A stretch of DNA of 38,109 nt from Lysobacter sp. ISL-50 (GTDB taxonomy: Bacteria > Pseudomonadota > Gammaproteobacteria > Xanthomonadales > Xanthomonadaceae), in NCBI RefSeq assembly GCF_018612875.1, contig NZ_JAGGRI010000056.1, positions 10,610 through 48,718 of the forward strand, written 5' to 3'. Shown here in pieces: positions 1 to 8,485 of the stretch; the stretch's first letter is position 1; each line of letters begins with the position of its first letter. Under the pieces are notes generated by a model, which worked only from the letters and a program-made list of their open reading frames with translations, made no database searches and had not been told where the DNA came from. A program made the position numbers and the translations under genes.

Positions 1-5
1 CAAGA

Positions 6-41
6 GCCCCTCCCACAAGAGAAGCCGCTCCTACAAGAACC
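6..41. repeat. REP-like tandem repeat, two 18-nt units
   Basis: Two 18-nt units lie head to tail (6-23 and 24-41). The first 15 nt of each share the pattern GCC[C/G]CTCC[C/T]ACAAGA, and a partial copy (CAAGA) begins the window, so the array probably continues upstream. The reverse complement reads TTGTAGGAGCGGC, which resembles the GTAGGAGCGGC core of REP-type intergenic repeats of pseudomonads and xanthomonads. No gene is seen in 1-244 apart from this. Confidence 0.6.
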
Positions 42-244
42 GCGCGCGCGGCACATCCGTTCCATCGCGATGATGCGATTCACTCGTTAAATTTTCGCAA
101 CGCATCGGCTAGCCCGATCCGGCTATTTCGCCGCAACCGCGCGACGCGTAGCTTGCCGGCCAAGCTGGCACGGCGAGCGCAGAACCCGCACCGCCGCGCA
201 GCGATCGCACGACGGTTCAATGGATGGACTAGCGGAGGATTGTC

Positions 245-1729
245 ATGAACGATCCGGACACGACGGCGACGGACAGCGCCGGATGGACACTGGCTCAACA
301 GCAATTGTGGCAACGGCTGCGCGACTATCGTTTCGACGAGCCGGACTCGGAGGAATTCACGCTGCGCGTCGCCACGCACGCGCAACTCGATATCGCCGAC
401 GCGCAGGCCGCGATCGAGGAATACCGGCGTTTCTGCTTTCTCGCGATCGGCGCCGCACACGCAGTCACGCCAAGCAAGCTCGTCGATGAGGTGTGGCATG
501 CGCACATCACCGACACCCAGCGTTATCTGAGCTTCTGCCGACGCACCCTCAAGCGCTGGCTGCATCACGTGCCTTCGCGCGGCGGCGTCTCGGAAGATCG
601 GCGTCACCAGCGCCAGTACGCCGACACCGTGCGCAGCTACGAACACTACTTCGGCCGACCGCCGCAAAAATTCTGGCCCGCACCGCAGATCGAACCCGCA
701 CCGAAGCCGACACCGGCCATCGGCCGCGCCGCCGCGCGCGAACCCGCGCACGGCCTGTCGTGGATGCTGCGCATGAGCCTGATCGCCGGCTTCGCCTATC
801 TGCTGATCGCCGCCTATCACGAACAGGGCAATCCGCTGCATTGGCGTGGGCCGGGATTCCTGCTGTGGTACCTCACCCTGATGTTCGCCGCCTACCGGCT
901 CGGCGCCTGGCTGCGGCGGCGCGCGCTGGATCGCGGCGATCGCGGTTCGCGCAAGGCCGATCGATGGGAACTGGCCTATCTGGCCGGCGGCGCCGAACGC
1001 GTCGCCGATACGATCGTCGCCGAATTGCTGGAACGCGATGCGGTGACGCTCGAATTCGACCGCGATCGCGCCGACAAGGCGCGCCGCACCGGACGGGTGT
1101 GGCTGCGGCCGCGTGCGTTGTCGCCGCAGGAGTCGGATGCGTTGCCGCCGATTCTGCGCGAGGCGCTGGATGAGGTCGTGCGCACGCGCAAGGCGCTGTC
1201 CAGCATCCTGCTGGCATTGCGCGAGCGGCACCAGCACATGCACCGGCAGTTGCAGGACGCGGGCCTGACCAACACGCCGGCGCAGCAGCACAAGGCCAAG
1301 CTGTATTCGATGGCGCCGCTGGCCGCGCTGATATTGCTGGGCCTGATCAAGATCGATATCGGCCTGAGCGATAACCACCCGGTCGGATTCCTGACCGCGC
1401 TGACGATACTCACCGTGTTGATCACCCTGACCCGATTGCCGTCCAAGCCGGACGAACTGCTCAGCCATGCCGGACAGTGGGAGCTGTTCCGCGCGCGCCA
1501 GCGTCAGCGCAACGAGCCCGGCGACGCCATGACCTACGTCGCCCTGGCCGGGCCCATCGCCTTGATCGGCACGCCGCTGGCCGACTACCACCAAGTCCGC
1601 GTCCCGCACGCAAGCAACGCCGGCGGCGGCGACGGAGCCGGAAGTGGCGGCGATGGCGGCGGAGGCGATGGCGGCGGTGGAGGTTGCGGCGGCGGCTGTG
1701 GCGGTTGCGGTGGCTGCGGCGGCGGTTGA
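245..1729 (+). CDS. Glycine-rich domain / TIGR04222-type membrane protein
   Basis: A 494-residue protein of unknown function. The start follows a good ribosome site (GGAGG, 7 nt upstream). The N-terminal 150 residues contain the motif DEVWHAHI (81-88), typical of glycine-rich-domain (DUF1399-like) proteins. Hydrophobic segments lie near 174-191, 204-222, 355-372 and about 380-398. The last 35 residues or so are almost only Gly with four Cys in GGC/GGGC spacing, a tail seen in proteins annotated as TIGR04222 domain membrane proteins. The region between the membrane pairs (about 230-345) is charged and presumably cytoplasmic. No operon partner is evident; a strong hairpin follows. The family assignment is by motif recall; the function is not known. 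Confidence 0.7.
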   Translation: MNDPDTTATDSAGWTLAQQQLWQRLRDYRFDEPDSEEFTLRVATHAQLDIADAQAAIEEYRRFCFLAIGAAHAVTPSKLVDEVWHAHITDTQRYLSFCRRTLKRWLHHVPSRGGVSEDRRHQRQYADTVRSYEHYFGRPPQKFWPAPQIEPAPKPTPAIGRAAAREPAHGLSWMLRMSLIAGFAYLLIAAYHEQGNPLHWRGPGFLLWYLTLMFAAYRLGAWLRRRALDRGDRGSRKADRWELAYLAGGAERVADTIVAELLERDAVTLEFDRDRADKARRTGRVWLRPRALSPQESDALPPILREALDEVVRTRKALSSILLALRERHQHMHRQLQDAGLTNTPAQQHKAKLYSMAPLAALILLGLIKIDIGLSDNHPVGFLTALTILTVLITLTRLPSKPDELLSHAGQWELFRARQRQRNEPGDAMTYVALAGPIALIGTPLADYHQVRVPHASNAGGGDGAGSGGDGGGGDGGGGGCGGGCGGCGGCGGG

Positions 1730-1803
1730 TGCCTCCGCGCGCGATCGCGGCAAGCCCGGCTGGAACATAGAACGATTTCGTCGATCAGTCTGCCAAGTCG
1801 ATA

Positions 1804-1834
1804 GAAGGGTCCGCGCCACCAGCGCGGACCCTTC
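1804..1834. terminator. Bidirectional rho-independent terminator
   Basis: A perfect 13-bp stem (1804-1816 with 1822-1834) and 5-nt loop CACCA, with GTTT following on the + strand. It lies between the convergent ends of the glycine-rich gene and the SDR gene and can serve both. Confidence 0.8.
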
Positions 1835-1858
1835 GTTTCGACGCGATGCGGCTTCAGC

Positions 1859-2602
1859 TCAGAACGATCCCGCCGTCGGCCGCACGATCACCTCGCTGAC
1901 GTCCACGTCGGCCGGCTGCTCGATCGCGAAGCCGATCGCGCGCGCGATCGCATCCGGGCCGATGGCGATGCGGCGGAATTCGCGCATGCCCTGCGCGGTG
2001 TCCGGATCGGTGATGGTGTCGGCCAGTTCCGACTCGACCACGCCGGGCGAGATCGTGGTGACGCGGATGTCCTGGTGTTCCTGGCGCAAGCCGTCGGAAA
2101 TCGCCCACACCGCGAACTTGGTCGCGCAGTACACCGCGCCGGTCGGCAGGACGTAGTGCGCGCCCAGCGAGGCGACGTTGATCACCTGGCCGTGGCCCTG
2201 CGCCTGCATCGTCGGCAGCACCGCGGCGATGCCGTGCAGCACGCCGCGGATGTTGACGTCGATCATGCGGTTCCACTCGTCGAGCTTGAGCGCCTTCAGC
2301 GGCGACAGCGGCATCACGCCGGCGTTGTTGACCAATACGTCGATGGCGCCGAATTCGTCCTGCGCATAACGCACGAAGGCGGCGAAGTCCTCCGCGTCGG
2401 TCACGTCCAGGGCGCGATAGCGCAGCGTGCCGCCGGCGGCGGCGAGGGTTTCGCTCAGGGCCTGCAGGCGCTGCGTGCGGCGCGCGCCGATCACGACCTT
2501 CGCGCCGCGCACGGCGAGCAGCCGCGCGGTCGCCTCGCCGATGCCGCTGCTGGCGCCGGTGATCAATACAGTCTTGCCTTGCATGTTGGGGTGGCTGCTC
2601 AT
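1859..2602 (-). CDS. SDR family NAD(P)-dependent oxidoreductase
   Basis: A 247-residue classical short-chain dehydrogenase/reductase. The cofactor motif TGASSGIG is at 15-22, NNAG at 92-95, catalytic Ser145, and the YxxxK pair Tyr158/Lys162 (YCATK). The start MSSHPNMQGK was chosen because homology begins there; the longer open frame to 2719 runs into the divergent promoter region. The Arg pair after the second strand (GARR, 39-42) suggests NADP(H) preference, which is an inference. The substrate cannot be read from sequence. It is divergent from an AraC regulator (start 2834, 231 bp away), a common pairing in which the regulator controls the reductase. Confidence 0.9.
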   Translation of the reverse strand: MSSHPNMQGKTVLITGASSGIGEATARLLAVRGAKVVIGARRTQRLQALSETLAAAGGTLRYRALDVTDAEDFAAFVRYAQDEFGAIDVLVNNAGVMPLSPLKALKLDEWNRMIDVNIRGVLHGIAAVLPTMQAQGHGQVINVASLGAHYVLPTGAVYCATKFAVWAISDGLRQEHQDIRVTTISPGVVESELADTITDPDTAQGMREFRRIAIGPDAIARAIGFAIEQPADVDVSEVIVRPTAGSF

Positions 2603-2833
2603 GTCGGAATCCTTGGCTTGGGGGCGGACGCGGGTCGTCCGGCTTGGTCGCCACTGTGCGGACGGCGGCCCGGGCCGCGGTAGAACGATCCCGGCCGGTT
2701 CTTGCACGATCCTCCACAACCCGGTTCCAGCCCTTGCCGCGGCCGCCGCGCGGACCGATCATCGCGGCCATCCCCACCCCGCCGAATCCTCAGTAAAACC
2801 CTCGGTTTCGGCTCATTCGACAGGCATCGCGCG

Positions 2834-3769
2834 ATGGAAGCGGTAGAACGGCTGGCAGAAGCGATTGATCGAAACTCCGGCATCGACGGTCTGCACTCGA
2901 CCGCGCTGCCGCGGGTGCAACTGATCCGTTCCAGTCGCCGCGTCGATTCGATCCACGAGTTGCATCGCCCGGCGGTGGGCATCGTCGCCCAGGGCTGCAA
3001 GCGGGTGATGCTCGGCGACCGCATCTTCGAATACGACCGCCGCCGCTATCTGGTGGTGTCGGTGGACGTGCCGATCCTCGGCCAGATCGTCCAGGCCAGC
3101 GAGGACGAGCCCTATCTGTGCCTGCGCCTGGATCTGGACCCGGCGGTGCTGAGCGCGCTGTGGCTGGAATCGGGCCTGCCCGAGCCGGCCGACAGCCCGC
3201 CGGGGCCCAGCCTCATGCTCAGCGACGCGACGCCGGACCTGCTCGATGCGGCAGTGCGGCTGCTGGCCCTGCTCGACCAGCCCGACGACATTCCAATGCT
3301 GGCGCCGCTGATCGAACGCGAAATCCTGTACCGGTTGATCAGGGGCGAGCAGGCCACGCGCCTGCGCGAGATCGCCCACGGCGAAAGCCGGCTGCGCCAC
3401 GTCACCCGCGCCATCGACTGGATCAAGCGCAACTACCGCGAACCCTTCGACATGACGCAACTGGCCGCGCACGCGAGCATGAGCGCCTCGGCGCTGCACG
3501 CGCACTTCAAGTCGGTGACGCGCATGAGCCCGCTGCAATACCAGAAACAACTGCGCCTGCAGCAGGCGCGCGGACTGATGCTGGGCGAGGCGATGGACGC
3601 GGCCAGCGCCGGGCACGCGGTCGGCTACGACAGCCCGTCGCAGTTCAGCCGCGAATACAGCCGTTTGTTCGGCGCGCCGCCGCTGCGCGACGTGGCCCGC
3701 CTGCGCGAATTGCCGCCCAGTTTCCAGGGTTCCGCGGCGAGCACCGGCGCCGGCTTCGCGCAGAACTGA
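2834..3769 (+). CDS. AraC family transcriptional regulator (AraC_N type)
   Basis: A 311-residue protein. The N-terminal half (about 20-190) looks like the AraC_N domain (HELHRPAVGIVAQGCKRV region and the following VSVDVPILGQI stretch). The C-terminal 100 residues carry two helix-turn-helix units (TQLAAHASMSASALHAHFK; SPSQFSREYSRLFG). The ATG at 2834 begins the family-like MEAVERLAEAI segment; an open frame to 2702 upstream lacks homology. It is divergent from the SDR gene at 1859-2602 and probably regulates it and itself. The inducer is unknown. Confidence 0.88.
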   Translation: MEAVERLAEAIDRNSGIDGLHSTALPRVQLIRSSRRVDSIHELHRPAVGIVAQGCKRVMLGDRIFEYDRRRYLVVSVDVPILGQIVQASEDEPYLCLRLDLDPAVLSALWLESGLPEPADSPPGPSLMLSDATPDLLDAAVRLLALLDQPDDIPMLAPLIEREILYRLIRGEQATRLREIAHGESRLRHVTRAIDWIKRNYREPFDMTQLAAHASMSASALHAHFKSVTRMSPLQYQKQLRLQQARGLMLGEAMDAASAGHAVGYDSPSQFSREYSRLFGAPPLRDVARLRELPPSFQGSAASTGAGFAQN

Positions 3770-3782
3770 GCCGCGCCGCCGC

Positions 3783-4700
3783 TCAAGCCTGCGCGCGCAG
3801 CCACGCCAGCAACACGGCCGCCGGCGAGCCTTCGCCTATCGCCTGCGGCGAGAGCAGGTGATAGCCGCTGCCGTCGGCGACGAACCCCTGCGGCGCGACC
3901 AGCACACCGGCCTCGATATCGTCGCGCACCAGTTGCCACGGCCCGATCGCGACGCCCACGCCGGCCGCCGCGGCCTGCAGGCTGAAGTAGAAATGTTCGA
4001 ACGCCTGCGTCTGCGCGGCCGGTACGCGCCGTCGCGCCGCGCGCGCCCAGTCGGCCCAGGCGCCGGGCCGGGTCGCGCTGTGCAGCAACACCGCCGATTC
4101 GTCCCACTGCGCGCGCCTGCCCTCGCCGCGCAGATGCCGCGCGCGATAGGCCGGACTGCACACCGGGCCGACCCGCTCTTCGAACAGCAACTGCGCATGC
4201 ACACGCCGGCCCCAATCGAAATCGTCGCGGCGGATCGCCAGATCGATCTCGCCGAACCCGACCGGGCCGCCGCCGGCGACCAGTTGCAGGCCGATGCCCG
4301 GGTGCGCGGCCTGGAACGCCGGCAGGCGCGGAATCAGCCAGCGCATCAGCAAGGTCGGCTCGCACGACAGCACCAGCGCGGGCTTGCGCGGCGGCTCGCG
4401 CAGTTCGCGCACCGTAGCGGCGAGCACGTCGAAGGCGGCGGCGGTGGCATCGCGCAGACGCTCGCCGGCCGCGGTCAGGAATACGCGCTGGCTGCGGCGC
4501 CGGAACAGCTCGACCGCGAGCGCGTCCTCGATCGAACGCACCGCGCGGCTGACCGCGCCGTGGGTCAGATGCAGTTCCTGCGCGGCGCGGGTAAAGCTGC
4601 CCAGGCGCGCGGCCGCCTCGAAGCAGCGCAGCGCGCCCAGCGGCGGCAGGTCGCCGCGCTGGTAGCGTGAGTTTTCCTCACTGGCTTTGTGATCATTCAT
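3783..4700 (-). CDS. LysR family regulator (GcvA-like)
   Basis: A 305-residue LysR-type regulator. The winged HTH lies at about 18-80 (LGSFTRAAQELHLTHGAVSRAVR) and is followed by a substrate-binding domain. The LPPLGALRCFEAAARLGSF opening is typical of GcvA-like members. It is divergent from the LysE-type exporter at 4765; only 64 bp separate the starts, and a short dyad CTAA-C-TTAG sits at 4726-4734, so control of the exporter and self-control are likely. The ligand is not deducible, although LysR/LysE pairs usually sense the exported amino acid or analogue. Confidence 0.9.
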   Translation of the reverse strand: MNDHKASEENSRYQRGDLPPLGALRCFEAAARLGSFTRAAQELHLTHGAVSRAVRSIEDALAVELFRRRSQRVFLTAAGERLRDATAAAFDVLAATVRELREPPRKPALVLSCEPTLLMRWLIPRLPAFQAAHPGIGLQLVAGGGPVGFGEIDLAIRRDDFDWGRRVHAQLLFEERVGPVCSPAYRARHLRGEGRRAQWDESAVLLHSATRPGAWADWARAARRRVPAAQTQAFEHFYFSLQAAAAGVGVAIGPWQLVRDDIEAGVLVAPQGFVADGSGYHLLSPQAIGEGSPAAVLLAWLRAQA

Positions 4701-4725
4701 GGTTTGCGGCCTCGATCCAGCGCCT

Positions 4726-4734
4726 CTAACTTAG
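4726..4734. promoter_or_regulatory. Small dyad in LysR/LysE divergent promoter
   Basis: CTAACTTAG, a 9-nt perfect dyad, lies 26 bp upstream of the LysR start and 31 bp upstream of the exporter start. It is the only symmetric element seen in this 64-bp gap. It may be part of the LysR site, but it is short enough to arise by chance. Confidence 0.3.
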
Positions 4735-4764
4735 CCTGATCCCCAATCTTCGGCACAGCCCCCG

Positions 4765-5394
4765 ATGCAGGAATTGATAGCTGTAGTCACCATCACTGTG
4801 TTGGCGGTGATCAGCCCCGGGCCGGATTTCGCGATGGTCTCGCGCAACAGCCTGCTGCTCTCGCGCCGCGCCGGCGTGCTGACCGCGCTCGGCATCGGCC
4901 TGGGGGTGTGGGTGCATGTGGCCTACACCCTGCTCGGGGTCGGGCTGGTGATCCAGCAATCGTTGCGCCTGTATGCGGCACTGAAGATTCTCGGCGCGCT
5001 GTACCTGATCTACCTGGGCGTGAAGATGCTGCGTTCACGCGCCGAACCGGCGCCGGCCGCGGGCCCGGCCGCCGAGCCGCCGCCGGCGATCTCCGACGCC
5101 GCCGCGCTGCGCACCGGTTTTCTGACCAACGCGCTCAATCCCAAGTGCACGGTGTTCGTGGTCAGCCTGTTCCTGCAGGTGGTGCAACCGGCGACGCCGC
5201 TGGCGCAGCGCATCGGCTACGGCGCCTTCGTCAGCGCCACCCACGTGCTGTGGTTCGCCCTGGTCGCGCTGCTGTTCTCGCACGGCGCGGTCCGCGCCGG
5301 ACTGCTGCGCTGGCGGCACGGGATCGATCGCGCCTTCGGCGCGCTGCTGATCGGTTTCGGCGGCTTGCTGGCCGGATCGGCGCTGCGTCGATAA
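4765..5394 (+). CDS. LysE/RhtB family amino-acid exporter
   Basis: A 209-residue inner-membrane protein with about six hydrophobic segments. The N-terminal [14 protein letters not shown] motif (13-26) is the hallmark of LysE/RhtB translocators, and the [17 protein letters not shown] segment near 115-131 is the second conserved signature. It probably exports an amino acid, homoserine lactone or related metabolite using the proton gradient. No clear Shine-Dalgarno precedes the ATG, but it fits the family N-terminus exactly. It is divergent from a LysR regulator. The hvf operon starts 158 bp downstream on the same strand behind its own upstream elements, so it is probably separate. Confidence 0.9.
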   Translation: MQELIAVVTITVLAVISPGPDFAMVSRNSLLLSRRAGVLTALGIGLGVWVHVAYTLLGVGLVIQQSLRLYAALKILGALYLIYLGVKMLRSRAEPAPAAGPAAEPPPAISDAAALRTGFLTNALNPKCTVFVVSLFLQVVQPATPLAQRIGYGAFVSATHVLWFALVALLFSHGAVRAGLLRWRHGIDRAFGALLIGFGGLLAGSALRR

Positions 5395-5419
5395 CACCGC
5401 GCCGGCATCGACCGGACTT

Positions 5420-5436
5420 TGTATCCGAATGTATCC
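5420..5436 (+). promoter_or_regulatory. Tandem repeat motif upstream of hvf operon
   Basis: TGTATCCGAATGTATCC: two TGTATCC units exactly 10 bp apart, 117 bp before the hvfX start. The same architecture (13 of 17 positions identical) occurs at 9676-9692 ahead of the hydrolase-ccdA-redoxin-two-component operon. Ten-bp direct repeats are typical of OmpR-family response regulator sites, and the first 14 nt resemble the RstA box read in reverse (TGTAACNANATGTA). An alternative is an ECF-sigma -35 element (GTAACC-like). Confidence 0.5.
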
Positions 5437-5492
5437 AACCGCCCCATTGCTGCGTTTGGCTGACAAATCCCCGCCTTCGCCGACACCCTGAC

Positions 5493-5517
5493 GATACCGC
5501 GACGCCCCGAAATAGCC
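5493..5517 (+). promoter_or_regulatory. Second shared element, GATAC-N13-AATAGCC
   Basis: GATAC (5493-5497) and AATAGCC (5511-5517) are separated by 13 nt. The same two blocks with identical spacing occur at 9746-9770. Both sit about 60 bp downstream of the tandem repeat motif. This may be core promoter or transcription start sequence; which part is the -10 cannot be decided by eye. Confidence 0.35.
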
Positions 5518-5552
5518 CCATCCCAACCGGGCCGGCCTTTCAGGAGCGAACC

Positions 5553-6239
5553 ATGCAGTATCTGCCTTCCACCCTCTCGTCCCTCACCCCGCGCATCGAT
5601 GCGGTGGGCCGCTGGCTCGCGCCGACTGGTCTGCGCGTGGTGCTGGCTTGGGAATTCTTCGAAGCCGGCCGCGAAAAGTGGCTGGGCGAGAACTGGTTCG
5701 CCGATCTGGGCGACAAGTTTCCGCTGCCGTTCTCGCTGCTCGGGCCGGACGTGAACTGGACCCTGGCCACCTGGCTGGAACTGAGCGCCAGCATCGCCCT
5801 GCTGTTCGGACTGGGCACGCGCTACGCCGCCTTCGCGCTGTGGGTGCTGACCGTGGTCGCCATCTACGCCGTGCACTGGCCCAGCGATTGGTCGAGCCTG
5901 AGCGAGCTGTGGCAGGGCTACGCGATCAGCGACCAGGGCCACGGCAACTACAAGCTGCCGCTGCTGTATCTGGTGATGCTGCTGCCGCTGATCCTCAACG
6001 GCGGCGGCCGCCTCAGCCTCGACCATCTGCTGAGCGCCGCGCGCACCGCCGGCGCCAACGGCGGTTTCGATCGCCAGGCCTGGGGCGCGACCGCACTGGC
6101 CTTCGGCTTGCCGCTGAGCCTGCCGCTGCCGTGGCTGGGCGGCGCGATGGCCGTCGTCGGCGTCGCTTTGATCGCGTTCAAACCCCGCACCGTCGCGGAT
6201 TCGGGCGCCATGGCCGCCGCCTTCGCCGCGGCTCGCTGA
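5553..6239 (+). CDS. hvfX: HvfX/BufD-like DoxX family membrane protein
   Basis: A 228-residue membrane protein of the DoxX-like superfamily. The start was chosen at [10 protein letters not shown] behind CAGGAG; the longer open frame is a shadow of the exporter gene. Four main hydrophobic segments are visible (about 25-40, 68-82, 88-108, 133-150), plus a C-terminal hydrophobic pair near 180-210. [16 protein letters not shown] (33-48) is a DoxX-like signature. In HvfABCX/bufferin clusters a DoxX-like protein accompanies the precursor and the DUF692/DUF2063 maturation pair; its exact role is unsettled. It is first in the operon, 113 nt before hvfA. The family name rests on cluster context and general fold. 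Confidence 0.82.
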   Translation: MQYLPSTLSSLTPRIDAVGRWLAPTGLRVVLAWEFFEAGREKWLGENWFADLGDKFPLPFSLLGPDVNWTLATWLELSASIALLFGLGTRYAAFALWVLTVVAIYAVHWPSDWSSLSELWQGYAISDQGHGNYKLPLLYLVMLLPLILNGGGRLSLDHLLSAARTAGANGGFDRQAWGATALAFGLPLSLPLPWLGGAMAVVGVALIAFKPRTVADSGAMAAAFAAAR

Positions 6240-6352
6240 GCCCTCACCAACATCGCATCCCACGGCCCGACCGCCGCTGCACCGACTCGCTTCCCATCGC
6301 CGCCAATGCGGCGCCCCCCCTGCGGCATCGCCGCGTTCTTCGGAGAAACACC

Positions 6353-6778
6353 ATGTCCCGTAACGATTCGAACATCCGCACCTCGACCCGCAACCACAGC
6401 CTTGGCCTGATCGGCGTCGCCCTGGCCGGCGGCATGTTCCTGAGCGGCTCGGCCTTCGCCGTGCAGCCGCTGGCGCAGGGGTATCTGGCCTCGTCCGGCC
6501 ACGCCGCCAAGGCCGGCGAAGGCAAGTGCGGTGAAGGCAAATGCGGCGAAGAGAGCTTCGCCAAGACCGACACCAATCACGACCAGAAGGTCTCGCGCGA
6601 GGAATTCATCGCCGCCGCGCCCAAGCGCGCCGCCGAGTTCGACCAGATCGACACCGACAAGAACGGCAGCATTTCCCTGCCCGAAGCCCTGAAGTCGGTC
6701 GAAGCCGCGCGCAAGGCGGCCGGCAAGTCGGTGGGCGAAGGCAAGTGCGGCGAGGGCAAGTGCGGCGGTCAGGCCTGA
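6353..6778 (+). CDS. hvfA: HvfA/bufferin-type RiPP metallophore precursor with two EF-hands
   Basis: A 141-residue exported precursor. It has an unusually long signal peptide (about 1-36, cleavage after AFA) and two EGKCG motifs at 56-65 (Cys59, Cys64). Two canonical EF-hand loops follow, D73-E84 ([12 protein letters not shown]) and D100-E111 ([12 protein letters not shown]), then two further EGKCG motifs at 129-138 (Cys132, Cys137). In this RiPP family the EGKCG cysteines are converted to oxazolone/thioamide or thiooxazole-type copper ligands by HvfBC. The EF-hand insert should bind Ca2+ or a similar ion and lies between the paired core segments. The start ATG follows CGGAGAAAC. A strong terminator-like hairpin follows the stop, which would give more precursor than enzymes. 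Family confidence is high from motif and neighbours; the role of the EF-hands is unknown. Confidence 0.9.
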   Translation: MSRNDSNIRTSTRNHSLGLIGVALAGGMFLSGSAFAVQPLAQGYLASSGHAAKAGEGKCGEGKCGEESFAKTDTNHDQKVSREEFIAAAPKRAAEFDQIDTDKNGSISLPEALKSVEAARKAAGKSVGEGKCGEGKCGGQA

Positions 6779-6785
6779 TCGTCTT

Positions 6786-6826
6786 GCGCCCCTTCCCATC
6801 CCTCCCCGGGAAGGGGCGCTTTTTTT
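6786..6826 (+). terminator. Intra-operon terminator/attenuator between hvfA and hvfB
   Basis: A perfect 12-bp GC-rich stem (6786-6797 with 6808-6819) with a 10-nt loop, followed directly by seven T (6820-6826). It begins 7 nt after the hvfA stop and ends 20 nt before the hvfB start, so it lies inside an otherwise continuous operon. Partial read-through would favour the precursor over the maturation enzymes. Confidence 0.85.
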
Positions 6827-6846
6827 CTTCCATGCGAGCTGCCGCG

Positions 6847-7704
6847 ATGAACGACTTCCACGCCTCCACCCACGCCGGTCTCGGCCTGCGCCGCGGCCTG
6901 TTGCCCGAACTGCTGACGATGGACGAGCACGCCGTGGATTTCCTCGAATGCGCGCCCGACAACTGGATCGGCGTCGGCGGCCGCTTCGGCGAAGCGCTGG
7001 CGCAGTTGTCCGCGCGTTTCCCGCTGAGCTGCCACGGTTTGTCGCTGTCGCTCGGCGGCACGCAGCCGCTGGACACGGTGTTGCTTGGCCGCACTCGCGA
7101 ATTTCTAGATCGCCACCGGGTGAGCCTGTACAGCGAGCACCTGAGCTACTGCAGCGACGACGGCCATCTGTACGACCTGATGCCGATCCCGTTCACCGAC
7201 GAAGCCATCCATCACGTCGCCGGCCGCATCCGCCAGGTGCAGGATCTGCTGGGCCGGCGCATCGCGGTGGAGAACGTCTCCTACTACGCCGCGCCGTATC
7301 AGGCGTTGAGCGAAATCGACTTCATCGGCGCGGTGCTGGCCGAAGCCGATTGCGATCTGCTGCTGGACGTCAACAATCTTTTCGTCAACGCCTGCAACCA
7401 CGGCTACGACGCCGGCCGGTTCCTGGCGCGGCTGCCGGCGCAGCGCATCGCCTCGATGCACATCGCCGGCCATTACGACGAAGCCGAGGATCTGAAGGTC
7501 GATACCCACGGCGCGCCGGTCAAGGACGATGTGTGGTCCTTGCTCGAACAGGCCTATGCGCGTTTCGGCGTGCGCCCGACTCTGCTGGAGCGCGATTTCA
7601 ATTTCCCGCCGCTGAGCGAGCTGCTGGCCGAAACCGACCGCATCCGCGCGATGCAGACCGCGGCGATGAGCGTGGCCGACACCCGCGAGGCCGGCCATGA
7701 CTGA
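6847..7704 (+). CDS. hvfB: HvfB, DUF692 (MbnB-like) multinuclear iron RiPP maturase
   Basis: A 285-residue DUF692 protein with a TIM-barrel fold. The N-terminus [13 protein letters not shown] is typical. Conserved metal-ligand segments are visible: [10 protein letters not shown] (His63), [35 protein letters not shown] and DTHG. By family, these hold a di/tri-iron centre that oxidises the Cys of the EGKCG core peptide together with the HvfC partner. The start was taken at MNDFHASTH (6847); an in-frame ATG at 6832 (MRAAAMNDF) is possible. It overlaps hvfC by 8 nt, indicating translational coupling. It lies just after the attenuator-like hairpin, so expression is probably below that of hvfA. Confidence 0.93.
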   Translation: MNDFHASTHAGLGLRRGLLPELLTMDEHAVDFLECAPDNWIGVGGRFGEALAQLSARFPLSCHGLSLSLGGTQPLDTVLLGRTREFLDRHRVSLYSEHLSYCSDDGHLYDLMPIPFTDEAIHHVAGRIRQVQDLLGRRIAVENVSYYAAPYQALSEIDFIGAVLAEADCDLLLDVNNLFVNACNHGYDAGRFLARLPAQRIASMHIAGHYDEAEDLKVDTHGAPVKDDVWSLLEQAYARFGVRPTLLERDFNFPPLSELLAETDRIRAMQTAAMSVADTREAGHD

Positions 7705-8485
7705 GCGCCTGCTCGAACAGCAGTACACCCTCGCCCGCCATCTGCGCGATCCGGCCCGGCACGCGCCGCCGCCCGGCATCGAAGCGCGCCGCCTGCGGGT
7801 CTATCGCGAGTTGTTCTTCGGTTCGATCGAATCCCTGCTCGCCGGCAGCTTCCCGGTGATCCGCCAGACCCTGGACGAACCCCGCTGGCGCGCGCTGGTG
7901 CAAGCGTTCTACGCCGACTACCGCAGCCAGACACCGTTGTTCACCCGCATCGCCGCCGAGTTCGTCGCCTTCGTGCAGCAATACGAAGCCTTGCGCGATG
8001 ACGCGCCGTGGCTGGCGGAACTGGCGCATTACGAGTGGGTGGAGATCGATCTGCAACTCAGCGACACGCCGGCGCCGGCGTATCGCGCCGATGGCGATCT
8101 GCTCGAAGCGGTGCCGCTGCTGTCGCCGCAGGCGCTTGCGCTGGGTTATCGCTGGCCGGTGAATCTGATCGGCCCGCAGTTGCAACCGCGCACGCCGCCG
8201 CAATCGCCGACCTTGCTGCTGGTGCATCGCGACCCCGCGCACGAGGTGCGCTTCGCGCAGATCGCGCCGCTGACGTACCGACTGCTGCAGTCGCTGCACA
8301 GCCATCGCTGGTCCGGCCGCCGCCACCTGCGCGCGCTCGCGGACGAAACCGGCGGCGACGCCGACGAACTGCAGGCGCAGGGGCTGGCCTTGCTGGAACA
8401 GCTACGCGAGCAAGCAATCGTGCTCGGCACCGCCGCCGACGATGCACCGCCGCCCTCTTCCACTTCGACCCGGAGCGATCCATGA
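7697..8485 (+). CDS. hvfC: HvfC, DUF2063 partner protein of the RiPP maturase
   Basis: A 262-residue protein. The N-terminal DUF2063 domain (about 5-95) shows the expected pattern [29 protein letters not shown] and the [15 protein letters not shown] segment. By analogy with MbnC and BufC it recruits the precursor leader and forms a complex with HvfB. The C-terminal half (about 150-250) has the [16 protein letters not shown]-like strand pattern and a final helical part. It overlaps hvfB by 8 nt and shares ATGA (8482-8485) with the next gene, so all three are translationally coupled. Confidence 0.92.
   Translation: MTERLLEQQYTLARHLRDPARHAPPPGIEARRLRVYRELFFGSIESLLAGSFPVIRQTLDEPRWRALVQAFYADYRSQTPLFTRIAAEFVAFVQQYEALRDDAPWLAELAHYEWVEIDLQLSDTPAPAYRADGDLLEAVPLLSPQALALGYRWPVNLIGPQLQPRTPPQSPTLLLVHRDPAHEVRFAQIAPLTYRLLQSLHSHRWSGRRHLRALADETGGDADELQAQGLALLEQLREQAIVLGTAADDAPPPSSTSTRSDP

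Noticed and set aside
80-1819. Long minus-strand open frame (579 codons) opposite the glycine-rich gene
   Set aside because: Arg/Gln/Ala-rich antisense composition; the + strand frame has recognisable motifs, membrane segments and a ribosome site.
5420-5460. Caulobacter sigma-F type promoter (GTAACC-N16-CGAA)
   Set aside because: At hvfX a GTATCC-N16-CGTT arrangement exists, but the second operon does not keep the 16-nt spacing, so I did not call it an ECF promoter.
6515-6770. DNA-level repeats that could suggest a small repeat array
   Set aside because: They are the codons for the EGKCG core motifs of the RiPP precursor, explained by the protein.
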